Shown here piece by piece: positions 49,659-57,920 of a stretch of 64,000 bases of DNA (positions are counted from its first letter, which is position 1; each line of letters starts with the position of its first letter). The DNA is from Planosporangium thailandense (GTDB lineage Bacteria > Actinomycetota > Actinomycetes > Mycobacteriales > Micromonosporaceae): contig NZ_JAATVY010000011.1 of NCBI RefSeq assembly GCF_011947195.1, forward strand, positions 124,001 to 188,000, written 5' to 3'. The notes under the pieces were generated by a model. That model had not been told where the DNA came from and did not search any database. It was given only the letters and a program-made list of their open reading frames with translations. The position numbers and the translations under genes are program-made.

Positions 49659-50110
49659 GAGGCCGCCTGCGCGGGCCGCGCCGCCGATCCGGAGGCCTCA
49701 GCGGTGTCGCCCGTGGATACCGCGGGCCTCGACAGCTCGCGCGCCTGCCGGACGATCCTTCCGACCACCGCCATGATGGCCAGACCGTTGACCGCGTGCA
49801 GACCGAAGACGAGCTGGCCGGCTGTCGTGCCGTCGCCGAATGCCTTGGCGAGTACCGCGATGACAACCTGGACGATGGTCAGCCCAGCGACCAGACCGGA
49901 CATCCCGATGAGTCGCCCTGGCATCCGGGTCAGCGCGGCGACGACGGTCATCAGGACGGGTAAGAGGAAGATCAGGTACCCCAACGCGCGGTGCGGCCGG
50001 AAGGACTCGTCGTTGGGCGCGGTGCTGAACGCGCCGCTCGCGGCGAAGTAGAACTGCACTACGACAGCCAGCATCAGAAGTGTCGCCAGTCCGGCGAAGG
50101 CCTTACGCAT
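49655..50110 (-). CDS. DUF6220-like four-helix membrane protein
   Basis: A 151-residue membrane protein with about four helices (LATLLMLAVVVQFYFAASGA, LGYLIFLLPVLMTVVAAL, LVAGLTIVQVVIAVLAKAF and QLVFGLHAVNGLAIMAVVG) and conserved His residues (RPHRALGY, GLHAVNG), resembling the DUF6220 family of heme- or copper-associated membrane proteins. The helical C-terminus is Ala-rich. The ATG has GAAGGAGCGGG upstream. Because it is translationally coupled to the multicopper oxidase, it probably supports that enzyme in the membrane. Its exact role is unknown. Confidence 0.75.
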   Translation of the reverse strand: MRKAFAGLATLLMLAVVVQFYFAASGAFSTAPNDESFRPHRALGYLIFLLPVLMTVVAALTRMPGRLIGMSGLVAGLTIVQVVIAVLAKAFGDGTTAGQLVFGLHAVNGLAIMAVVGRIVRQARELSRPAVSTGDTAEASGSAARPAQAAS

Positions 50111-50346
50111 GGACCCGCTCCTTCAGGTGGGTTGAAAAACGATGTGTGCCCACTCGGCCCGAGTGGCGGGCCGCCCCTCGCCCGGTGGCCGGTGCACCCA
50201 GCGGTCCCGGCGGTGGCGTTTCAGTGGCGTCTTGGCGATCGTGGAGTGAGGACACATCAGTCGTGGACGCCTCGGGTGGTGGGTTCACGAAGGTGATGAT
50301 CGCGTCGACGACGCGGGCGCGTCCTCCGACCGCGGATGGCTGTATG

Positions 50347-50362
50347 TACGCAGATCTGCGTA
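50347..50362. promoter_or_regulatory. Perfect 16-bp palindrome upstream of the two-component system
   Basis: TACGCAGATCTGCGTA is its own reverse complement. It lies 90 bp upstream of the histidine kinase start in the 341-bp divergent gap to the DUF6220/multicopper oxidase genes, which otherwise shows no gene. It is a strong candidate binding site for the NarL-type response regulator. Confidence 0.65.
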
Positions 50363-50418
50363 GGTGACCCGGGGCTGACCACGCTCGTCGTCGTAGCCGG
50401 TCGCGCGACCGACAGGAG

Positions 50419-50451
50419 TTGGCACCCGCGCGGGAGCCCTATGATCTCGGT
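50419..50451 (+). promoter_or_regulatory. Promoter giving a leaderless two-component mRNA
   Basis: TTGGCA (50419-50424) and TATGAT (50440-50445) are 15 bp apart. The predicted transcription start falls at or next to the ATG at 50452, and there is no ribosome site in the preceding bases, suggesting leaderless translation. The spacer is short. Confidence 0.5.
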
Positions 50452-51708
50452 ATGCAAGGCCGAGCCGTGTCGATCCGCCTGCCTGTCCTGGCGCAGGACG
50501 TGCTGCTCGCGCTCTTCATCACCGTCATGCAGGTTCAGGGCACCCTCGCCCTCGAACCCAACCACGCTGCGTCCCGCCCGCTGACCGACCTCGGATACCT
50601 TGGATACGTCCTGCTGATCGTGAACGGCGTGGTCCTTGCCGTCCGCCGCCGGTGGCCGGTGCCGGTGTTCGTCACGGCCGCTCTCGCCAGCCTGGTGTAC
50701 TACAGCTTCGACTTCCCGGACGGGCCCGGCTGGCTCGGACTCTTCGTCGCCCTGTACACGTTGACCGCCTACGGCGACGGGCGCCGGTCGCTGATGCTTT
50801 CCGGCGTGGCTGTCACCGTGCTGGCCATCAGCTGGCTGGTCGCCGCCGCCGACATCGAACCGCGGGCCGCCATCGGCTGGGTCTTCTTCCGGATCGGGGC
50901 GTCGGTCATGAGCGCTGCCCTCGGGGAGTCGGTCCGGTCTCGGCGGTTCATCGCAGCCGAAGCTCAGGAGCGTGCGGAACGGGCGGAACGGACCCGGGAA
51001 GAGGAAGCGCGGGGGCGAGTCGACGCCGAGCGGCTCCGGATCGCGCGTGAGGTCCACGACACCGTCGCTCATGCCATCGCGATCATCAATGTCCAGGCCG
51101 GTGTCACCGCGCACGTGCTCGACAAGCGGCCGGAACGGGTGCGCGAGACGCTGGTAGCCATTGAGCAGACGAGTTCCCAGGCGTTGCGGGAGATGCGGGC
51201 CATCCTCGGGGTGCTTCGTGATCCCGACGACGGGCGGGTGCCGCACCCGGGCCTGGAGCAGATCGACGAACTCGCCACGAAGGCGCGCGATGCCGGACTC
51301 GACATCACAGTCGAGGCGACGTCGCCAACGACGCCACCGCCGAGCGCGGTGGGCAGTGCCGCCTATCGAATCCTGCAGGAGTCAATCACCAACGTGATCC
51401 GCCACGTCGGACCGACCCGGGTGACGGTGGCGCTGGACTACGGAATCGATGTCCTGGAGGTCCGCGTGAGCGACGAGGGTCGCCGCCACGCACCAGGTGC
51501 TGACCCGGTCGGACCGCACGTACCCGCCGAGCATCCGACGAGCAACGGCACCGGCAGCGCGGCCGAGCCGGGTCGCGGGATCGTCGGCATGCGCGAGCGC
51601 TGTCAGCTGTTGGGCGGGGACCTGGTCGCCCGCTCCCTGCCGGGCGGCGGGTTCGAAGTCAAGGCACGACTGCCCCTGGCGACGACGACCGGAACGGCCC
51701 ACCGATGA
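50452..51708 (+). CDS. NarL/DesK-type sensor histidine kinase
   Basis: A 418-residue kinase with about five N-terminal membrane helices (residues ~10-140), a short coiled coil (ERAERAERTREEEARG) and a HisKA_3 domain whose phospho-acceptor His is in IAREVHDTVAHAIAIINVQA. The HATPase has the N-box AAYRILQESITNVIRH and the G-box GRGIVGMRERCQLLGGDL. A His/Pro-rich insert lies between the ATP-lid boxes (DEGRRHAPGADPVGPHVPAE). The start at 50452 is supported by the predicted leaderless promoter. The gene overlaps its response regulator by four bases. It may sense a cell-envelope or copper signal for the divergent oxidase operon; this is inference. Confidence 0.92.
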   Translation: MQGRAVSIRLPVLAQDVLLALFITVMQVQGTLALEPNHAASRPLTDLGYLGYVLLIVNGVVLAVRRRWPVPVFVTAALASLVYYSFDFPDGPGWLGLFVALYTLTAYGDGRRSLMLSGVAVTVLAISWLVAAADIEPRAAIGWVFFRIGASVMSAALGESVRSRRFIAAEAQERAERAERTREEEARGRVDAERLRIAREVHDTVAHAIAIINVQAGVTAHVLDKRPERVRETLVAIEQTSSQALREMRAILGVLRDPDDGRVPHPGLEQIDELATKARDAGLDITVEATSPTTPPPSAVGSAAYRILQESITNVIRHVGPTRVTVALDYGIDVLEVRVSDEGRRHAPGADPVGPHVPAEHPTSNGTGSAAEPGRGIVGMRERCQLLGGDLVARSLPGGGFEVKARLPLATTTGTAHR

Positions 51709-52397
51709 CCGCAGCAGCCGAGTCGCCGCCGGGAAACGCTCCGATCAAGGTGCTGCTCGCCGACGATGAGGGTCTCGTGCGATCCGGCTTCAAGGTTCTG
51801 CTCGACCTCGAAGACGACATCACGGTGGTAGGGGAAGCCACCAACGGCGCCGAGGCCGTGGAACGGGCCCGCGCCACCCGCCCCGACGTCGTGCTCATGG
51901 ACATCCGCATGCCGAAGCTCGACGGGATCCAGGCCACCAGCCAGATCGCCAACACACACGGACTTCAGCACGTCCGAATTCTGATCCTCACCACCTACGA
52001 CACCGACGCTTACGTCTTCGAGGCACTGCAGGCCGGCGCCAGCGGCTTCCTGCTCAAAGACGCCGGACCGGCCGAGCTCCTGCATGCCATCCGGGTCGTC
52101 GCCGCCGGAGAAGCCCTGCTCGCACCGCGGATCACCCGACGCCTCATCGCCCAGTTCACCGCGCAACGAGCAGCCACCCAGGCCGGAGAGGACCGACTGG
52201 CTGTGCTGACCCAGCGCGAGCGCGAAGTGCTGGCCCTGGTCGGACAGGGCCTGAGCAACGACGAGATCGGCACCGAGCTGTTCCTCAGCCCGGCCACCGC
52301 CCGTACCCACGTCAGCCACGCGATGGTGAAACTCGGTGCCCGCGACCGCGCGCAACTGGTCGTCATCGCCTATCAGACGGGACTTGTCAGCCCTTGA
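51705..52397 (+). CDS. NarL/LuxR-type response regulator
   Basis: A 230-residue response regulator. The receiver domain has the acidic pocket LLADDEGLVRSG, the phosphorylated Asp in VVLMDIRMPKLDG and the Lys in FLLKDAGPAELLHAI. The C-terminal LuxR helix-turn-helix is LTQREREVLALVGQGLSNDE followed by LFLSPATARTHVSHAM. It is translationally coupled to the kinase (ATGA). The 16-bp palindrome at 50347 is its most likely target. A terminator-like inverted repeat follows (52521-52587). Confidence 0.93.
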   Translation: MTAAAESPPGNAPIKVLLADDEGLVRSGFKVLLDLEDDITVVGEATNGAEAVERARATRPDVVLMDIRMPKLDGIQATSQIANTHGLQHVRILILTTYDTDAYVFEALQAGASGFLLKDAGPAELLHAIRVVAAGEALLAPRITRRLIAQFTAQRAATQAGEDRLAVLTQREREVLALVGQGLSNDEIGTELFLSPATARTHVSHAMVKLGARDRAQLVVIAYQTGLVSP

Positions 52398-52520
52398 TCG
52401 GGAAGCACGCACGAGACCGACCAGCCGCCGGTTCCAGCGCGTGACTGTGGCCGGGTTGACCAGCCGGTGTCCCCCTCAACCCTTGGGGGAGGAGCCTGAT
52501 CGGAGCGGCGAGCACCACTC

Positions 52521-52587
52521 GCTCGGCCCTGTCCGCGGACTCCGGCACGATCTGCTCGTGGCCGGTGCATAGCGGGCAGGGCCGAGC
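52521..52587. terminator. Inverted repeat in the convergent gap
   Basis: GCTCGGCCCTG (52521-52531) pairs with 52577-52587 across a 45-nt loop that can itself fold. It lies between the convergent response-regulator and phospholipase genes and is probably part of a two-way terminator. Confidence 0.4.
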
Positions 52588-52606
52588 CGTCGATGCGGGG
52601 GCCGCG

Positions 52607-54781
52607 TCAGCCGGTGATACTGGGCTTTCCGGTCTCGAGGTGGCCGATGAACCGTTGCGACCAGGATGGGTCGTGGTCGGCGGTGACAGTGACGTCGTAC
52701 CAGCCGCCGCTGACGTGCACCGGGCTCACTGTCCACGCCTCCTTGCCGCGCGCGGCGACGTTCACGGTCTGGGGCGCGTCCGAGATGTAGTTGTTGTGCG
52801 TGATCGTGAACATCACGGGTGAATCCCCGTTGTTGTGCAGCCACAGCTTCAGTTTCGGCTGCTGGGTCGACGTGCCGTCGTAGTAGGTCGACTCGACGAC
52901 GAGGTCCTTGCCGGCGGTGGCGAGGTCACCGATGAACCGGCGCAGGAACCGGTTGGGGCCGGTGACGGTGAGGTCGTACGCGGTGTCGCTGGCGGAGGCG
53001 CCCACTGTGCCGGTTCCGGACGCGGTCGCCTGGGGAGCGACGGTGTACTGGCCGGGGAACCCGGCGGGGTACTGCGAAAGCGTCGGGAACCCGGCCCGGT
53101 TGTTGTATACCGCGAAGTGGCTCGCCTTGGTCGCGAACGGCGCCACGTTGCTGAACGTCAGATTCGCCACGGCGCCGGACGGCCCGCTGGTGAACCCGAC
53201 CAGGTTGGCGTTCGGCTGGTACGGCAGCGGGCGCGCGGGCTTGGTCCCCGCCTCCTGGGTCGGCATCGTGTTGTCGCCCGGCAGCGGGGTGTACCGAACC
53301 TCCGGGATGAGCGGTCCGGTGTCCGGAAGATCAGGCAGGCCGTAGACCGGCGCGGTGAAGTCGAAGGCGGCCGTCAGGTCGCTACAGACCTTGCGCCGCC
53401 AGGCGCTGATGTGGGGCGAGATGGCCGGCTTGCCGATCGCGGTGGTCCACTTCTCGAGAAGCTGGATGACCGAGGTGTGGTCGGAGACCTCCGAGGTCAC
53501 CCAGCCGCCGCGCGTCCAGGGTGAGACGAGGACGAGCGGTACGCGAAAGCCGAGCCCGACCGGGAGGGGAGCGGTGACGCCGTACGAACCGAGGGTGCCG
53601 GAGACGAACTCGTCCGCCTCGCCCGGTGCCGGCATCGGCGGCGGGACGTGGTCGAACTGGCCGTCGTTTTCGTCGTAGTTGATGATGACCAGGGTCGAGT
53701 TGAAGACATCCGGGTCGGCGTTGAGGGCCTCGAGGACGCCGCGGAGGAAGTACGCGCCGTTGTTCGGTGCCGTGACCGGGTGCTCGGAGAAGAACTGGTT
53801 GTTCACGATCCAGCTGACCTGTGGCAGCGTGCCGCCCAGTACGTCGGCGCGGATCGCAGCGATGAGATTGTCGGCGTTGCCCGACAGCCCGGTGACCGGT
53901 TCGGGGACGTTCTTCACGCCGTTGTCGTAGTAGACGTTGCCCGGAGCCGCCGTCCCGCCCTGGGTGGGGTCGAGCTTGGCGAACGTGTTGAAGTACTCCA
54001 GGCCGTTGTCGCCGTAGTCGTCGGCGCACTGGTAGACCCGCCAGCTGACGCCCGCTGCCTGGAGTGTCTCGGCGTAGGACTCCCAGGGCAGGAACCTGCC
54101 GCGCTCGTCACCGCCGTCGTAGGCGGTGAAGCTGCCGTGCGTCTGGTTGGCGTTGATCGTCCCGCTCCACAGGTAGGTGCGGTTGGGGCCGGTCGCACTG
54201 AGCACGGAGCAGTGGTATGCGTCGCCGATCGTGTAGGCGTCGGCGAGGGCGTAGTGGAACGGCAGGTCGAGGCGGTCCAGGTAACCCAGGGTGGTTGGTC
54301 CGTGCTTGGCGGAGTACCAGCCGTTCATCAGCCCGCCGTACCAGGCGGCGTGCTGGTCGGTCCAGCCGTGGCTGGTGCCGCCGTAGTTGGCGGCGCCGAC
54401 CTCGGGGCTCGGCGGCGTCGCTCCACTCCAGGTCTTGGCTCCGCTCAGTCGCCACGGGTACTGTGTCGCGGCCCCGGCCGTCGGCGTCACCGGCTGCTCC
54501 CACACGGTCTTGCCACCTGGGAGCAGGATGGTCGAGCGGTCACCGAACCCGCGTACTCCCTTGAGGGTGCCGAAGTAGTGATCGAAGCTGCGGTTCTCCT
54601 GCATGATGACGACGACGTGCTTGATGTCTCGGATGTCGCCATGCGCCTTGCCGACCGGAGCAGCCGTGTTCGGTCCGGGAACTGCGGCGGCTATCGAGCC
54701 GGGTAGCGCGGCGCCGACGGCGGCCGCACCGGTTGCGGCAGCGGCGGCGCCGAGAAAACGTCTACGGGATAGTTTGGACAT
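52607..54781 (-). CDS. Tat-exported phospholipase C (phosphocholine-specific type)
   Basis: A 724-residue phospholipase C of the alkaline-phosphatase superfamily. The Tat signal is SRRRFLGAAAAATGAAAVGA near the start; the catalytic region has VVVIMQENRSFDHYFGTLKG, with the metal-binding Glu/Asn, and LVIINYDENDGQFDHVPPP with further metal ligands. Two C-terminal bacterial PLC domains follow (VGFTSGPSGAVANLTFSNV and SVP-like, then KLWLHNNGDSPVMFTITHNN). The ATG at 54781 has GGAGG seven bases upstream. It would release diacylglycerol and a phosphorylated head group outside the cell, usually for phosphate acquisition. I see no clear Pho box. It is convergent with the two-component system. Confidence 0.93.
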   Translation of the reverse strand: MSKLSRRRFLGAAAAATGAAAVGAALPGSIAAAVPGPNTAAPVGKAHGDIRDIKHVVVIMQENRSFDHYFGTLKGVRGFGDRSTILLPGGKTVWEQPVTPTAGAATQYPWRLSGAKTWSGATPPSPEVGAANYGGTSHGWTDQHAAWYGGLMNGWYSAKHGPTTLGYLDRLDLPFHYALADAYTIGDAYHCSVLSATGPNRTYLWSGTINANQTHGSFTAYDGGDERGRFLPWESYAETLQAAGVSWRVYQCADDYGDNGLEYFNTFAKLDPTQGGTAAPGNVYYDNGVKNVPEPVTGLSGNADNLIAAIRADVLGGTLPQVSWIVNNQFFSEHPVTAPNNGAYFLRGVLEALNADPDVFNSTLVIINYDENDGQFDHVPPPMPAPGEADEFVSGTLGSYGVTAPLPVGLGFRVPLVLVSPWTRGGWVTSEVSDHTSVIQLLEKWTTAIGKPAISPHISAWRRKVCSDLTAAFDFTAPVYGLPDLPDTGPLIPEVRYTPLPGDNTMPTQEAGTKPARPLPYQPNANLVGFTSGPSGAVANLTFSNVAPFATKASHFAVYNNRAGFPTLSQYPAGFPGQYTVAPQATASGTGTVGASASDTAYDLTVTGPNRFLRRFIGDLATAGKDLVVESTYYDGTSTQQPKLKLWLHNNGDSPVMFTITHNNYISDAPQTVNVAARGKEAWTVSPVHVSGGWYDVTVTADHDPSWSQRFIGHLETGKPSITG

Positions 54782-55397
54782 CGCGTGAGACCTCCGAAAC
54801 GCGGGGACGTGCCTCCACACGCTGGTCTCGCGGTCTTGCTCTCAAGCGACGAGAAGACGACACCGGAATTGCCGATTGGGCAACCCTTACCTGGCCGGGT
54901 GCGCCAGACCCGCACGACCAGGGCGACCGATGCGCCAGCTTTCCTGACGATGAGCGTGGCAGTGAACCGGTGCGTGGTCCAGGCGGTGGGCGCTGCCCGT
55001 GCGGGTGCCCAGGCCGGCGTCCGGCCGGGCGTAGCCGCACGGCTCAGCCGGCGCGTGCCCGGCGGACGCCCGTCCGCAGCGGGGCTGGCGGGCGAAAACC
55101 GGGTCAGCCTTCGGGAGTCCGTCGTGGCTGCCTACGTAGCCGCCGCCGCTCCAGTCATCGAACGCCGGCTATATGCTGTCAAATAGCAAGGCGTCTAATG
55201 GAAATGTTGGCCCGGGGAAATTAGCCGTGGTGCCGGTCCGGTAGGTGAACAGCGGCTGAGCTGCGTTGGGGCTTCCGCCCAGGGTGTGGCAGGCCCCACT
55301 GGAAGATCACTCAACCGGAGGCGCACCGTGCCGACGTTCACCTCGGCAGAGGGCAGCCGCTCGGACGCGGCACCGACATATGGGGTGATACGGGCCG
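54782..55397. other. 616-bp region without a recognised gene
   Basis: The gap lies between the divergent phospholipase and GGDEF-EAL genes. An open frame at 54785-55186 (+, 133 codons) is Arg/Ala-rich and overlaps the phospholipase promoter; I do not recognise it. A short palindrome TTGCC-GATTG-GGCAA lies at about 54868-54882. Nothing else is convincing. Confidence 0.5.
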
Positions 55398-57152
55398 GTG
55401 GAGGATCGTGGTGCTTCGCCACGCCGGTTGTGGGAGCTGGCGACCAGAGTCGTGCCCGTACCGTGGTCGACCCCGGTACCGCAGGTCGAGGAGGCGCTGC
55501 GCACCGACGCGACGCTGCCCGGAGTGGCCGTACGGGCAACGGACGGCAGCGTTCATCTCATCGGTCGGGTGGCGCTGGACCTGCGACTGACCGGCCGGCT
55601 GGGATTTGGTCGGCTGCTGCTGGCCCGCCACCACATCGGCGAGCTCGTGGGCGGAGACACCCTGCGGCTGGACGCCGACACCGACGCCGAAGTCGCCGCG
55701 CAACGCGCGCTGGACCGACCGGAAGGCAACCGCGCCGACGACGTCCTCGTCACCTGGCCCGACGGGAGGGTGGGCATCGCCCGGCTCGAACGGTTGCTCA
55801 CCCACCTGGCCGGCCGGTACGCCGACCTCGCCCACCACGACCCGCTCACCGGCCTGGGCAACCGACGCGTTCTGGCGACCGACGTGCCCCGCGTACTGGC
55901 CGAGCCGGACCGGTCGGTCGCGTTGTTCCTGCTTGACCTCGACCGGTTCAAGGAGATCAACGACGCGCTCGGCCACGACGCCGGTGACGAGCTGCTGCGG
56001 CACGTCGGCGACGCGCTGCGCCGGGCCCCACTGGCAGGCGCCACGGTCGTACGGGTCAGCGGCGACGAGTTCGTCGTCGTCGCCCACGACGTCGCCCGGC
56101 TGTTCCCCGACGAGGTCGCCGAGCTGCCGGTGGTCGACCAGCTGATGTGGACCGGCCGCGCACTACGTACCCTCGTGCACGGCCCGTTCACCGTCGGTGG
56201 GGTGCGCATCGGGGTCGAGGCCAGCGTCGGGGTGGCGTGCGCGCCCGAGCACGGCCGGGACCTGTCCACCCTGCTGCGCCGTGCCGACGCGGCGATGTAC
56301 GACGCGAAGCGCCACCGTGCGGGCGTGCGGGTATGGCACGACGACATCGCGATGCCGCTCGGTGAGGACCTGCAGATCCTCACCGAGCTGCGCACGGCGG
56401 TAGCCGAGGGCCAACTCCGGCTGTACTACCAGCCGCAAGTCGACGGGGCCACCGAACAGGTACGCGCCGTCGAGGCCCTGCTGCGCTGGCAGCACCCGGT
56501 ACGCGGACTGCTGCCGCCGGCGGCGTTCCTGCCCCAGGCCGAGGTTTCCGACGTCGTTGTCGACCTGACCGACTGGGTCGTCAACGAGGCCGTGGCCCAG
56601 GCGGCCGCATGGCTGCACCAGGGTCGGCCGGTGCCGGTGTCGGTCAACGTCTCCGCCGCCTGTCTGGCCGACGACCGGCTGGTCGACGTCATCACCGCGG
56701 CGTTGACCCGCCACGGTCTGCCCGCCGCGCTGCTGACCGTCGAGGTCACCGAGAGCCTCGTGATGACCGAACCGGTCGAGACCGCCCGCCGGCTGTCGGC
56801 GATCCGCGAGCTCGGGGTACGCATCTCCGTCGACGACTTCGGCGCCGGCTACACCTCCCTGGCCCTGCTCGCCGAGCTGCCCATCGACGAGCTGAAAGTC
56901 GACCGTGGATTCATCACCCGCATGGACGCCTCGCCGGCCCACGTGGCGATCGTCGCTGCCGTGGCCGCGATGGCCGGCAGCCTCAACCTCACCCTTGTCG
57001 GCGAGGGCATTGAAGACCTCGCCACCGCGCACACGCTTCGTGACATGGGCTTCCACCTGCTGCAGGGCTACTACTTCGGCAAGCCGCAGCCACCCGAGAG
57101 CCTGTCGCTGCCGATCGCGTACGCCGACGCGCCGATCCGTGGCCCACGGTAA
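55398..57152 (+). CDS. Soluble GGDEF-EAL cyclic-di-GMP protein
   Basis: A 584-residue protein with an unassigned ~145-residue N-terminal domain, a GGDEF domain (DPLTGLGNRRVLATDVPRVL, then RVSGDEFVVVAHD) and an EAL domain. The synthase motif is SGDEF, not GGDEF, a variant that can remain active. The EAL domain looks intact: VEALLRWQHPVRGLLPP, VTESLVM, SVDDFGAGYTSLALLAELPI and LVGEGIED, with all the acidic residues expected for metal binding and hydrolysis. Phosphodiesterase activity is therefore likely and synthase activity possible. No membrane helices are present. The start is GTG 55398, with GGGG eleven bases upstream. Its neighbours give no functional link. Confidence 0.9.
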   Translation: MEDRGASPRRLWELATRVVPVPWSTPVPQVEEALRTDATLPGVAVRATDGSVHLIGRVALDLRLTGRLGFGRLLLARHHIGELVGGDTLRLDADTDAEVAAQRALDRPEGNRADDVLVTWPDGRVGIARLERLLTHLAGRYADLAHHDPLTGLGNRRVLATDVPRVLAEPDRSVALFLLDLDRFKEINDALGHDAGDELLRHVGDALRRAPLAGATVVRVSGDEFVVVAHDVARLFPDEVAELPVVDQLMWTGRALRTLVHGPFTVGGVRIGVEASVGVACAPEHGRDLSTLLRRADAAMYDAKRHRAGVRVWHDDIAMPLGEDLQILTELRTAVAEGQLRLYYQPQVDGATEQVRAVEALLRWQHPVRGLLPPAAFLPQAEVSDVVVDLTDWVVNEAVAQAAAWLHQGRPVPVSVNVSAACLADDRLVDVITAALTRHGLPAALLTVEVTESLVMTEPVETARRLSAIRELGVRISVDDFGAGYTSLALLAELPIDELKVDRGFITRMDASPAHVAIVAAVAAMAGSLNLTLVGEGIEDLATAHTLRDMGFHLLQGYYFGKPQPPESLSLPIAYADAPIRGPR

Positions 57153-57259
57153 CCGGCAGCCGGACGAAGCGCTGGCCATCCACCTGCGAAGCGGCGCCGG
57201 CAGGCTGACGGCCGGCCCGGTCCGGTCGCTGGGCTGCGTCCCCGCGCCTATGCTGACCG

Positions 57260-57868
57260 GTGGTGAAGGGACTGCTGGGCGCGATGACCACCGCGGCGGG
57301 ACTTTTCGCCGGCACCAACATCGACGATTTTGTCGTCGTGACCGTGCTGTTTCTGGCTTCGAAGGCCAACGGGCAGCCCCGGCCATGGCAGATCTGGGTC
57401 GGCCAGTATGCCGGCATCGCGCTGGTGGTGGTTGTATCGGCCGTCGCCGCGCTGGGGCTGGGCCTCGTGCCTGACCGGTGGGTTGGCCTGCTGGGTGTGA
57501 TCCCGTTCGGACTGGGCGTGCGGGGCCTGGCCATGGCGGTCCGGGGTCGAAACGGCCACGGGCAACCGTCACCGGCCGCCGCTGGCGGCCTCGGCTCGGT
57601 CACCGGGATAACCCTCGCCACCAGCGCTGACAACCTGTCGGTGTACACGCCCATGTTCCACGCCATGAATCGCGGGGCAGGCGTCGTCGCGGTCGGGGCC
57701 TTCGCCGTGTTGGTGGCGATGTGGTGCGCGGCCGGACGGTGGTTGGGTTCCTACCCGCCGGCCGTAGCGCTCGCCGGACGCTCTGCCCGTTGGTTGGTGC
57801 CCGGCGTGTACCTCACGATCGGCACGCTGCTCGTCGCCCGCGCCGCAGCGGCGACGTACCCGCAGTGA
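57260..57868 (+). CDS. CadD-like cadmium/heavy-metal transporter family protein
   Basis: A 202-residue membrane protein with about six helices. The family hallmark is the acidic pair in FAGTNIDDFVVVTVLFLA near the N-terminus, repeated in the second half as TLATSADNLSVYTPMF. These belong to the LysE/CadD-like group, which exports cadmium or other cations. The start is GTG 57260; TATGCT at 57249-57254 would place transcription at the start codon, so a leaderless message is possible, though no -35 is evident. It is convergent with the GNAT gene. The transported ion is not certain. Confidence 0.85.
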   Translation: MVKGLLGAMTTAAGLFAGTNIDDFVVVTVLFLASKANGQPRPWQIWVGQYAGIALVVVVSAVAALGLGLVPDRWVGLLGVIPFGLGVRGLAMAVRGRNGHGQPSPAAAGGLGSVTGITLATSADNLSVYTPMFHAMNRGAGVVAVGAFAVLVAMWCAAGRWLGSYPPAVALAGRSARWLVPGVYLTIGTLLVARAAAATYPQ

Positions 57869-57920
57869 TCGGAGTCGGGCCCGTGCCGGCGCAGCATGTC
57901 GGCCAACCGTTCGTCCAGTG

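Noticed and set aside
54785..55186. 133-codon plus-strand frame near the phospholipase promoter
   Set aside because: Composition is compatible with noncoding sequence and no family is seen; kept only as a note in the gap entry.
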